A stretch of DNA of 64,000 bases. Origin: Elusimicrobiota bacterium. Lineage in GTDB: Bacteria; Elusimicrobiota; Elusimicrobia; UBA1565; UBA9628. The notes under the pieces are model-generated. The model was not told the origin of the DNA, searched no databases, and saw only the letters and a list, made by a program, of their open reading frames with translations. A program made the translations under genes and the position numbers. The stretch lies in NCBI GenBank assembly GCA_016212795.1, contig JACRDT010000005.1, positions 124,001 to 188,000 of the forward strand. Reading direction: 5' to 3'. Shown in pieces: positions 33,569-40,592 of this stretch; position 1 is the first letter of the stretch; each line of letters starts with the position of its first letter.

Positions 33569-35112
33569 GACAGCAGCTCCCGCAGCCTGGCGCGGGCCTT
33601 GGCGTCTTGCCCCGCCCCGCGGTCGACGTAGCTCTCCACGAAGCCGGGCTCGCGGCGCAGGTGCAGGGCCAGCCGCAGCAGGCCCTGCTGGAACGCCTTG
33701 GCGGCCCCCGGGCGCTCCTTGCCTTGCGGACGGCGGGCCGCGCGGGCCAGCGCCTGGCGCAGCGACGCGACGAAGAAGGGCATCCGGCCGTCCTCCTTCA
33801 CGCGCTTGACGCAGTAGTGCGAGAACGCGGCCATGAACATCCCGAGCCTGCGCACGCCCTCGCGGTCCCACGACGCCTCGGGGTCGCACGCGAGGTCCAC
33901 GGCCGCGAACCCCATCCGCGAGAGGCCGTCCACGGCTTCGATGGCGCCTCCGAGCCCCCCGGGCCGCAGGGCCAGCCGCGCCGCCAGGCGGTCCTTGTCC
34001 AGCGGGGCGAGCGCGGCGAGCGGCTCGCCCGGCGCGACCGTCACGACCACGAGGGCGCCGAGCTCGCGCAGCTCCCGGAGGCGCTCCGGGGAGGCCGAGG
34101 CCGCCCCGGCGGCGACATAGACGGCCGGCGCGGTCGAGGAGCGGCCGCCGAAGCGGTCGATGGCCGCCTTCAACGCCTTCCAGGGAACGCCCTTGCCCCG
34201 GCCATCGACGAGACGCACCTCGAGGATGCGCCCTTCGCCGACGGCTTCGAAGCCCGGATGGAGCTCGGGCCGCCAGCCCTCCGGCAGCGCGGCCTCCCCG
34301 ATCATCCTCTCCCGCACCCCGCGGCTCGCGGCCCGGAAATCCCCCAGCCGCTCCCGGATCCTCTCCCGCAGGCTCGCGCCGCCGGCCGGGGACCCGCCGT
34401 CCCGGCGTCCGGCCTTGCCCCGCTCGAGCCGGCGCGCCTTGCCGCCCTCCATGCGGTAGACGACGTCCGCCATGGCGCGGGCCTCCTCATGGAGGTGCGA
34501 GACGTAGACCACGGCGGCGCCCGTGCGCTCCGGGATGCCGCGGACGATGCGGAGGACCTCGGCCCTCACCCCGGCGTCGAGGGCGGAGAACCCCTCGTCG
34601 AGCAGGAGCACCCTCGGCTTGAGCAGCAGCGCCCTGGCCAGCGCGACCCGCTGCTGCAGTCCGTAGGAGAGCTTGCTGGGCTGGGCCTCGGCGTGCTCTT
34701 CCAACCGCAGGCGCGTCAGGCACTCCTCGATGCGGGCCGCGGCCGAGGCCGCGTCCACCAGCTCGCCCTCCCCCCGCCCGGTCACGGCGGCCATGAGGTT
34801 CTCCATCACGCTCAGGCGCGGGATGAAGCAGTGCTGGGACTCGTGCTTGAGGGCCCAGAACTTGTGAAGGGTCTGCGGGATGTAGAAGACGCCCCGCTCG
34901 GCGGGCGAGACCCCGTCCATGGGCTCCCCGCCGACGCGCACGGTCCCGGCGTCGGGCTCGAGGACGCCGGCGACGACCTCGAGCAGGGTCGTCTTGCCCG
35001 AGCCGTTGGGGCCCTCCAGGACCATGAACGCCCCGGGCGGGACGCTCAGGCTCAGGGCGTCGAGCACCATGACGCCCCCGTAGGATTTCGAGACGCCGTC
35101 GAGCTCGATCAA
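33565..35112 (-). CDS. ABC ATPase fused to a cysteine-free, radical-SAM-like C-terminal domain
   Basis: 515 residues from TTG 35112 (TTGA overlap with the V4R stop). The N-terminal about 235 residues are a complete ABC ATPase: Walker A GPNGSGKT, Q-loop IPQTLH, a signature written LSYGLQQR (LSGGQ variant), Walker B VLLLDE, D-loop SALD and switch His YVSHLH. No permease gene is near. The C-terminal about 270 residues keep the strand pattern of a radical SAM or SPASM-family barrel (ILEVRLVDGRGKGVPWKALK; ALVVVTVAPGEPLAAL; AAVDLACDPEASWDREGVRR) but have only isolated cysteines and no CX3CX2C, so any radical chemistry is lost. The assignment of this half is tentative. Confidence 0.72.
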   Translation of the reverse strand: MIELDGVSKSYGGVMVLDALSLSVPPGAFMVLEGPNGSGKTTLLEVVAGVLEPDAGTVRVGGEPMDGVSPAERGVFYIPQTLHKFWALKHESQHCFIPRLSVMENLMAAVTGRGEGELVDAASAAARIEECLTRLRLEEHAEAQPSKLSYGLQQRVALARALLLKPRVLLLDEGFSALDAGVRAEVLRIVRGIPERTGAAVVYVSHLHEEARAMADVVYRMEGGKARRLERGKAGRRDGGSPAGGASLRERIRERLGDFRAASRGVRERMIGEAALPEGWRPELHPGFEAVGEGRILEVRLVDGRGKGVPWKALKAAIDRFGGRSSTAPAVYVAAGAASASPERLRELRELGALVVVTVAPGEPLAALAPLDKDRLAARLALRPGGLGGAIEAVDGLSRMGFAAVDLACDPEASWDREGVRRLGMFMAAFSHYCVKRVKEDGRMPFFVASLRQALARAARRPQGKERPGAAKAFQQGLLRLALHLRREPGFVESYVDRGAGQDAKARARLRELLS

Positions 35113-35666
35113 CCCTGCTTGATCCTCACTTCGAACTCGCAGGTCCCGTCGCCCATGCCGTTGCACTTGGTCTCCTTGACGTGGCACTTCCTGCCGCCGC
35201 CGAGGAAGACCTCCATCAGGCCGCCGATGAACCCCGCCTCGAAGTGGCAGACCGCCCTGCCGACGACGGGCATGCCGGCGCAGGTGACGCACTCGTCCAC
35301 CTGGAACCTCACGATGCCCTCGTCGAGCTTGAGCTCCAGGATGGAGAGCAGCCCCACCCCCAGCTCCTTGAGCTTGGCCGTCAGGGCCTCGGCATAGCGC
35401 GTGAGGTCCCGGCCCGTCTGCTCCATGATCGCCTTGCCCAGGCCGTAGCCCAGGTACTTGCCGCTGCTGTAGACCAAAGAGGCGCTCTCCTTGCCGATGG
35501 TGTCCTCGAGGCCCTCCATGACCCCGATGAGCCGCAGCGCCCGGAAAAGGTCCACGGGGATGGTCGGGCCCAGGGTGGGACGCCCCTCGGCGGGATGCCC
35601 GATGAGCTCGAGCCCCCTCGGGACGGCCTTCGCCCTCGCCGTCGTCTTCGTCGTCGTCTTCGTCAT
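35109..35666 (-). CDS. V4R (4-vinyl-reductase-like) domain protein
   Basis: 185 residues from ATG 35666 with GGAGG upstream. A short basic Thr/Lys-rich N terminus precedes a V4R domain: LRLIGVMEGLEDTIGKESAS, YSSGKYLGYGLGKAIMEQTG, then the end block with FQVDECVTCAGMPVVGRAVC, HFEAGFIGGLMEVFLGGGRK and CHVKETKCNGMGDGTCEFEV, in which five cysteines are placed as in V4R proteins that bind small molecules or metals. V4R domains sense hydrocarbons or act in tetrapyrrole metabolism. First gene of the coupled V4R-ABC-radical SAM-B12 radical SAM unit. Confidence 0.83.
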   Translation of the reverse strand: MTKTTTKTTARAKAVPRGLELIGHPAEGRPTLGPTIPVDLFRALRLIGVMEGLEDTIGKESASLVYSSGKYLGYGLGKAIMEQTGRDLTRYAEALTAKLKELGVGLLSILELKLDEGIVRFQVDECVTCAGMPVVGRAVCHFEAGFIGGLMEVFLGGGRKCHVKETKCNGMGDGTCEFEVRIKQG

Positions 35667-35726
35667 CGCGGGATCCTCCCGCGCGCCGCGACGCCCACGG
35701 CCCGGCGCGCTACCGGATATTATCCC

Positions 35727-35794
35727 ACATATTGGCCGCCCCGATGCGGCCGCTCTGCGGCCGCCTGCGATTGCGGAGGCGGGACGCAATATGT
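35727..35794. promoter_or_regulatory. Dyad ACATATTG...CAATATGT with central GCGGCCGC pair
   Basis: ACATATTG (35727-35734) and CAATATGT (35787-35794) form an 8-bp inverted repeat, with GCGGCCGC at 35746-35753 and 35757-35764 between. It spans both divergent promoters (V4R operon and ygeY operon), so a regulator site is possible. Confidence 0.35.
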
Positions 35795-35799
35795 AGAAT
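35771..35799 (+). promoter_or_regulatory. Promoter of the ygeY operon (TTGCGG-17-TAGAAT)
   Basis: -35 TTGCGG (35771-35776), 17-bp spacer, -10 TAGAAT (35794-35799, as GTAGAAT). Transcription would start near 35806, inside the first hairpin repeat, so the leader carries both hairpins. Confidence 0.6.
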
Positions 35800-35803
35800 A
35801 AAT

Positions 35804-35856
35804 CACTGGCCCCCCCCACGGGGGGGCCAGTAGCGGGGGGGCACATGCCGTTTCAT
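35804..35856 (+). repeat. Hairpin repeat element, copy 2
   Basis: Left arm ACTGGCCCCCCC (35805-35816), loop CAC, right arm GGGGGGGCCAGT (35820-35831), tail to GTTTCAT (35850-35856). Against copy 1 two stem pairs have changed on both sides (C-G to G-C, T-A to C-G), so pairing is kept. Confidence 0.88.
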
Positions 35857-35888
35857 CAAGGAGTTCTTATGAAACAGAATATGCCCCC
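35837..35888 (+). promoter_or_regulatory. ygeY leader stem-loop with ribosome site in loop and start codon in stem
   Basis: GTTTCAT (35850-35856) pairs with ATGAAAC (35869-35875) around the 12-nt loop CAAGGAGTTCTT, which holds the Shine-Dalgarno AAGGAG. GGGGGCA (35837-35843) pairs with TGCCCCC (35882-35888) lower in the stem. The start codon ATG 35869 is therefore base-paired. Confidence 0.6.
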
Positions 35889-35925
35889 TCAGCTACTCGC
35901 CTCCCCGCGGGGGAGGCAAGTGACT
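35869..35925 (-). repeat. Hairpin repeat element, copy 3 (inverted, inside the ygeY 5' coding region)
   Basis: The element runs on the minus strand: arm 35921-35910, loop, arm 35906-35895, then the tail to 35869. On the plus strand it reads ATGAAACAG... and encodes MKQNMPPQLLASPRGRQV. One stem pair is C-A in the plus strand but a G-U wobble in RNA of the canonical direction. Confidence 0.88.
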
Positions 35926-37122
35926 TCCATGCTCGACCCCGAGACCCTCCGCCAAGCCGTCGCCCGGCACCGCGGCTGCATCGTCGACTTCGCCCGCCGC
36001 ATCGTGGCCACCCCGAGTTTCTCCGGCCAGGAAGGGAAGCTCGTCAAGGTCATCGCGGCCGAGATGCGCAAGGTCGGCTTCGACGAGGTCAAGGTCGACC
36101 GGATGGGCAACATCATCGGCCGCATCGGCCGGGGGAAGACCAAGATCATGATGGACGCCCACATCGACACCGTGGGCATCGGCGACCGCACGGCCTGGAA
36201 ATGGGACCCCTTCAAGGGGAAGTTCGACGGGAAAGCCATCTACGGCCGCGGCGCCACGGACCAGAAGCTCTCCATGGCCTCCATGGTCTACGCGGGCAAG
36301 CTCATCAAGGAGCTCGGCCTGGGCGGGGACTACACCCTCTGGGTCGTGGGCTCAACCCTCGAGGAGGACTGCGACGGCCTGCCCCTCCTGCACCTCATCA
36401 ACAAGGAAGGCTACAAGCCGGACTACGTGGTCATCACCGAGCCCACGGACCTCAAGGTCTACCGCGGCCACCGGGGCCGCATGGAGCTGAAGGTCGTGAC
36501 CAAGGGCCGCTCCTGCCACGGCTCGGCGCCCGAGCGGGGCGACAACGCGGTGGCCAAGATGGCGCCCATCGTGGCCGAGGTCGAGGCCCTGAGGAAGCGC
36601 CTCAAGAAGGACGAGTTCCTCGGCCAGGGCACGGTCTGCGTGACGAGCATCGAGTGCAAGACTCCCTCGCTCAACGCCGTGCCCGACGAGTGCACGATCT
36701 ACCTGGACCGGCGCCTGACCGCGGGGGAGACCTGGAAGAAGGCCGTCAAGGAGATCTCGGGCCTGCCGGCCGTGCGCCGGGCGAAGGCCAAGGTGGAGGT
36801 CCTGCACTACGACGCGGTCTGCTGGACGGGCCTCAAGGTCGGGCAGGAGAAGTTCTTCCCCACCTGGGTCCTGCCCGAGAGCCACCGACTCGTCCAGGCC
36901 GCGGTCAAGGCCGCGACCACGGCCCTGGGCCGCAAGCCCGTGGTGGACAAGTGGACCTTCTCGACCAACGGGGTCGCCAGCGCCGGGCGCCTCGGCATCC
37001 CGACCGTGGGCTTCGGGCCGGCCAACGAGGTCCACGCCCACACCGTCAACGAGGTCATGCCCGTGGAGCACCTGTTGAAGGCGGCGGTCTTCTACGCCGC
37101 GCTGCCGCAGCACCTGAGCTGA
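35869..37122 (+). CDS. ygeY: YgeY-type M20 family metallohydrolase
   Basis: 417 residues from ATG 35869 (AAGGAG 5 nt upstream), or 397 from ATG 35929, which is where the family homology begins (MLDPETLRQAVARHRG). The extra first 20 residues come from a hairpin repeat element. M20 metal and catalytic residues are all visible (numbered from 35929): H78-I-D80 in DAHIDTVG, D111 in GRGATDQK, EE 145-146 in GSTLEEDCDG, the ITEPTD Glu, and the late His in VHAHTVNE. YgeY enzymes sit in selenium- and purine-linked clusters and hydrolyse carbamoylated or peptide-like C-N bonds; the exact substrate is unsettled. First gene of the ygeY-ygeW-arcC-thrC-PLP operon. Confidence 0.9.
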   Translation: MKQNMPPQLLASPRGRQVTSMLDPETLRQAVARHRGCIVDFARRIVATPSFSGQEGKLVKVIAAEMRKVGFDEVKVDRMGNIIGRIGRGKTKIMMDAHIDTVGIGDRTAWKWDPFKGKFDGKAIYGRGATDQKLSMASMVYAGKLIKELGLGGDYTLWVVGSTLEEDCDGLPLLHLINKEGYKPDYVVITEPTDLKVYRGHRGRMELKVVTKGRSCHGSAPERGDNAVAKMAPIVAEVEALRKRLKKDEFLGQGTVCVTSIECKTPSLNAVPDECTIYLDRRLTAGETWKKAVKEISGLPAVRRAKAKVEVLHYDAVCWTGLKVGQEKFFPTWVLPESHRLVQAAVKAATTALGRKPVVDKWTFSTNGVASAGRLGIPTVGFGPANEVHAHTVNEVMPVEHLLKAAVFYAALPQHLS

Positions 37123-37149
37123 GAACCGACCGAACCGGGGGGACACGAC

Positions 37150-38163
37150 ATGCAATCGATGCTGAGAGGGAAGGACTGGATCGAGACGGTGGACTGGACC
37201 ACGGAGGAGCTCGAGACGGTGCTCCAGACCTCCTGGGACCTCAAACAGAGGTTCGCGCTGGGGGAACCCCACCGGCTCCTCCAGGACAAGACGCTCTTCA
37301 TGATGTTCTTCGAGCAGTCCACCCGCACGCGCAACTCGACCGAGGCGGGCATGACCCAGCTCGGCGGCCACGCCCACGACCTCACCCCGGACAAGATGCA
37401 GATCTCCCACGGCGAGACGCCCAAGGACACCGGCAAGGTCCTCTCCCGCTACGGGCACGGCATCGCGATCCGCAACTGCTTCTACGGCGTCGGCAACAAG
37501 TACATCCGCGAGGTGGCCGAGCACGCGAGCATCCCGGTCATCAACCTGCAGTGCGACGTGGACCACCCCTGCCAGTCCATCGCGGACCTCATGACCATCC
37601 GCGAGAAGTTCGGGCACAACCTCAAGGGCATGAAGTTCGTCATCGCCTGGACCTACGCCCCGGCCTACGCCAGGCCCCTGTCGGTCCCGCAGGGCCTCAT
37701 CACGCTCATGCCGCGCTTCGGCATCGACGTGACCCTGGCCTACCCCAAGGAGTTCAACCTCATCCCCCGCACGGTTTCGGCGGCCAAGAAGTACGCCAAG
37801 GAGTCGGGCTCCAAGTTCACCATCACCCACGACATGGACGAGGCCTTCAAAGGCGCCCACGTCCTCTACCCCAAGTCCTGGGGCTGCCACCAGCACCTCC
37901 AAGACCTCGGGGTGCCCGAGGCGGACCGCAAGAAGATCGGCATGGACCTCATCGCCAAGTACAAGAACTGGGTCTGCACCGTAGATCGCATGAAGCTCGG
38001 CAAGAAGAACGCCATCTACATGCACCCTTTGCCCGCGGACCGCGGCGCCGAGGTCGAGGACGCGGTCATCGACGGCCCGCAGAGCGTGGTCTTCGACCAG
38101 GCCGAGAACCGGCTCCACACCGTGAAGGCCATCGAGGCCCTCACGATGGGCGGCAGGCCGTAA
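37150..38163 (+). CDS. ygeW: Knotted carbamoyltransferase YgeW
   Basis: 337 residues, 27 bp after ygeY. Carbamoyl-phosphate binding is shown by FFEQSTRTRNSTEAGM (STRTR) and by CDVDHPCQSIADLMT (HPCQ); the second-substrate side shows YPKSWGCHQH and MHPLPADRGAEVED. The insertion around ISHGETPKDTGKVLSRYGHG fits the YgeW subfamily, distinct from OTCase and ATCase. YgeW-type enzymes run with arcC so that carbamoyl-phosphate formed by phosphorolysis gives ATP. The nitrogen-containing substrate is not settled; the linked ygeY points to diaminopropionate- or oxamate-like ureido compounds. Confidence 0.93.
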   Translation: MQSMLRGKDWIETVDWTTEELETVLQTSWDLKQRFALGEPHRLLQDKTLFMMFFEQSTRTRNSTEAGMTQLGGHAHDLTPDKMQISHGETPKDTGKVLSRYGHGIAIRNCFYGVGNKYIREVAEHASIPVINLQCDVDHPCQSIADLMTIREKFGHNLKGMKFVIAWTYAPAYARPLSVPQGLITLMPRFGIDVTLAYPKEFNLIPRTVSAAKKYAKESGSKFTITHDMDEAFKGAHVLYPKSWGCHQHLQDLGVPEADRKKIGMDLIAKYKNWVCTVDRMKLGKKNAIYMHPLPADRGAEVEDAVIDGPQSVVFDQAENRLHTVKAIEALTMGGRP

Positions 38164-38226
38164 CAGACGCGGAGCGGTCCCGGCCCGCCGCACGGCGGGC
38201 CGGGACGCCCTCCCCCGGAGGACACG

Positions 38227-39324
38227 ATGGCCAGACGGCTCCACCTCTTCGCTTTCGGCGGCAACGAGGTCTCGCCGGTCGGGCTCACGGACCCCAAGAC
38301 GGGCAAGCCCATGGTGGTGGACGTCGGCATGCAGTGGCAGCGCACCGCCGACACCTGCCGCCTCGTGGGGGACATCATCGCGGGCAGGCCGGACGACCTC
38401 TTCGTGCTCACCCACGGCAACGGGCCCCAGGTCGGCAACATCCTGCTCCGGGCGGAGTACTCGAGGCCCATCCTGCCCTCCCTGCCCCTCGACGTCTGCG
38501 GCGCCGACACCCAGGGCGCCATGGGCTTCATGCTCACCCAGCTCGAGAGCGAGCTCAAGACCCGGGGCATCGAGAAGCAGGTGGCCGCGGTCGTCACCCG
38601 CGTGCTCGTGGACAAGGCCGACCCTGACTTCAAGGACCCCTCGAAGTTCATCGGCCCCTCCCTCACCCGTTCGGAAGCCGAGGGGCGGCGGCAGAAGGAG
38701 GGCTGGGCGGTCAAGCTCTACAAGAAGGACGACAAGGGCAAGGAGGTCTGGCGCCGGGTCGTGCCCTCGCCCGCGCCCATCGCCATCCTCGAGATCGGGG
38801 CCGTGGACCTCATGCTGGCCGGCGGCATGATCCCGGTCACGGTGGGCGGGGGAGGCATCCCGGTGTCGCTGGCCGAGCGGGCCGCCGACGGGAGCTATGA
38901 GACCCGCTACGGCATCCGCTTCACCCCGGGCCCCAAGGCCAAGGGGCCGCTCAAGATCTACTCCGGCGTGGACGCGGTCATCGACAAGGACCTCGCCTCG
39001 GCCCTGCTCGGCGCGGAGCTCAAGAAGCGCGCGAAAGCCCGCGGGGAGGACCTCGAGGTCTCCTTGACCATCTTCACGGGCGAGGACGGGGCCAAGCTCA
39101 ACTACCAGAAACCCGACCAGGCGGACCTCCGGAGGCTGACCCTGAAGGAGGCTTCGGAGCTCTTCGCCCGAAAGCCCTGCCCGTTCCCGGCGGGGAGCAT
39201 GGGCCCCAAGATCGGGGCCGCCATCCGCTTCGTCCGGGACGGAGGGGCCGCGGCCTACATCACGAAGACCGACCTCTTCGACGCCACCCTGGCGGGCAAG
39301 GCCGGGACGACCATCGTTCCATGA
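38227..39324 (+). CDS. arcC: Carbamate kinase
   Basis: 365 residues, somewhat longer than the usual about 310. It transfers phosphate from carbamoyl-phosphate to ADP. The amino acid kinase fold is clear: LFAFGGNEVSP at the start, LTHGNGPQVGNILLRAE (HGNGPQVG), VVTRVLVDKADPDF with a carbamate-kinase K-P loop, MIPVTVGGGGIPV, then SGVDAVIDKDLASALLGAEL. The C-terminal GSMGPKIGAAIRFVRDGG is the family end motif, here followed by AYITKTDLFDATLAGKAGTT. GGAGG precedes the start. Its stop overlaps the next start (ATGA). It completes an ATP-yielding carbamoyl route with YgeW. Confidence 0.95.
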   Translation: MARRLHLFAFGGNEVSPVGLTDPKTGKPMVVDVGMQWQRTADTCRLVGDIIAGRPDDLFVLTHGNGPQVGNILLRAEYSRPILPSLPLDVCGADTQGAMGFMLTQLESELKTRGIEKQVAAVVTRVLVDKADPDFKDPSKFIGPSLTRSEAEGRRQKEGWAVKLYKKDDKGKEVWRRVVPSPAPIAILEIGAVDLMLAGGMIPVTVGGGGIPVSLAERAADGSYETRYGIRFTPGPKAKGPLKIYSGVDAVIDKDLASALLGAELKKRAKARGEDLEVSLTIFTGEDGAKLNYQKPDQADLRRLTLKEASELFARKPCPFPAGSMGPKIGAAIRFVRDGGAAAYITKTDLFDATLAGKAGTTIVP

Positions 39325-40592
39325 AGAACCGGCACCTCCCGCCCTCGGTGCTGGGCTTCCGTTGCCTGGCCTGCGGCCTGGAGGTGGCGGACGCCGCTTA
39401 TGTCTGCCCCTCGTGCTCCGGCAACCTGGACCTGGTCTACGACTACCGGGCCGTCCGGAAGAGGCTGACCCGGGCCAGCCTCGCCAGGAACCCGGACCCG
39501 AGCGTCTGGCGCTGGCGCGACCTCATGCCCATCAAGGCCTTCCGCGGCGTGCCGGTCGTGCGCATCGGAGGAACCCCCCTCTACAAGGCGGACCGCCTCG
39601 CCGCGGATCTGGGCCTGAGCGGCGTCTACCTCAAGGACGACGGCAGGAACCCGAGCGCCTCCTTCAAGGACCGCGCGGGAGCCGTGGTCGTGGCCAAGGC
39701 CCTCGAACTGGGCGAACGGACCGTCACCGGCGCCTCGACCGGCAACGCGGCCTCCTCCATGGCGTGCCTGGCCGCGGGGCTGGGGCTCAAGACCATCATC
39801 TTCGTGCCTGAGAAGGCGCCGGCCGCCAAGATCGCGCAGCTGCTCGTCTTCGGGGCCACGGTCATCGCGGTGAAGGGCACCTACGACCAGGCCTTCGACC
39901 TGTGCCTCAAGGCCACCGACGAGTACGGCTGGTACAACCGCAACACGGGCCACAACCCCTTCACCCGCGAGGGCAAGAAGACGGCCTCCTTCGAGATCGT
40001 CGAGCAGCTCGGCTGGAAGGTCCCGGACAAGGTCTTCGTGTCCGTGGGCGACGGGAACATCATCAGCGGGCTCTGGAAGGGCTTCAAGGATTTTTACAGC
40101 CTCGGGCTCATCGACCGGCTCCCCCGGCTCGTGGGGGTCCAGGCCGAGAAGAGCGACGCCGTCAAGCGCGCGTTCGAGTCCGACGGCGTCATCCGGCCGG
40201 TGAGCGGCGACACCCTCGCGGACAGCATCTCGGTGAGCCTGCCCCGCGACGGCGAGGCCGCGGTCCAGGCCCTCACGGAGTCCCAGGGCTTCGCGGTCTC
40301 GGTCACGGACACGGAGATCCTGGACGCGATGCGCGCGACGGCCCGGCGCGAGGGCGTGTTCGGGGAGCCCGCGGGCGTCGCCGCCGTGGCGGGCCTCAGG
40401 AAGGCCGCGGCACGGGGGCAGGTCCAAGCCGGCGAGAAGATCGTGGCCGTGATCACGGGCAACGGCCTCAAGGACGTGGCCAGCGCCCTGAAAGCGGCGG
40501 GCCGGCCCTTCACCATCGGGCCCGACCCGGCCGAACTGAGGAAGCTGGTCAAAACGCACTCCCCAGGAGGGATGAGGACATGCCGAAACTGA
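39321..40592 (+). CDS. thrC: Threonine synthase-like PLP enzyme with zinc ribbon
   Basis: 423 residues. The N-terminal FRCLACGLEVADAAYVCPSC is a CxxC...CxxC zinc-ribbon seen in one threonine synthase branch. The PLP site is NPSASFKDRAG (Lys), the phosphate loop ASTGNAASSMACLAAG, and the later SVGDGNIISGLWKGF. All are standard for fold-type II threonine synthase (O-phosphohomoserine to threonine). In this operon (ygeY, ygeW, arcC) it could instead act on a diaminopropionate-like compound; the sequence does not decide. ATG overlaps the arcC stop; its own 3' end overlaps the next gene by 13 bp. Confidence 0.85.
   Translation: MKNRHLPPSVLGFRCLACGLEVADAAYVCPSCSGNLDLVYDYRAVRKRLTRASLARNPDPSVWRWRDLMPIKAFRGVPVVRIGGTPLYKADRLAADLGLSGVYLKDDGRNPSASFKDRAGAVVVAKALELGERTVTGASTGNAASSMACLAAGLGLKTIIFVPEKAPAAKIAQLLVFGATVIAVKGTYDQAFDLCLKATDEYGWYNRNTGHNPFTREGKKTASFEIVEQLGWKVPDKVFVSVGDGNIISGLWKGFKDFYSLGLIDRLPRLVGVQAEKSDAVKRAFESDGVIRPVSGDTLADSISVSLPRDGEAAVQALTESQGFAVSVTDTEILDAMRATARREGVFGEPAGVAAVAGLRKAAARGQVQAGEKIVAVITGNGLKDVASALKAAGRPFTIGPDPAELRKLVKTHSPGGMRTCRN

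Noticed and set aside
35746..35764. Twin GCGGCCGC words considered as a terminator or origin element
   Set aside because: No T-run, no AT-rich unwinding region and no DnaA boxes; kept only as part of a possible operator dyad.
39321..40592. Calling the thrC-like gene a diaminopropionate ammonia-lyase because of its ygeW neighbours
   Set aside because: The zinc ribbon, the SASFKDR site and the length match threonine synthase; context alone does not justify renaming.
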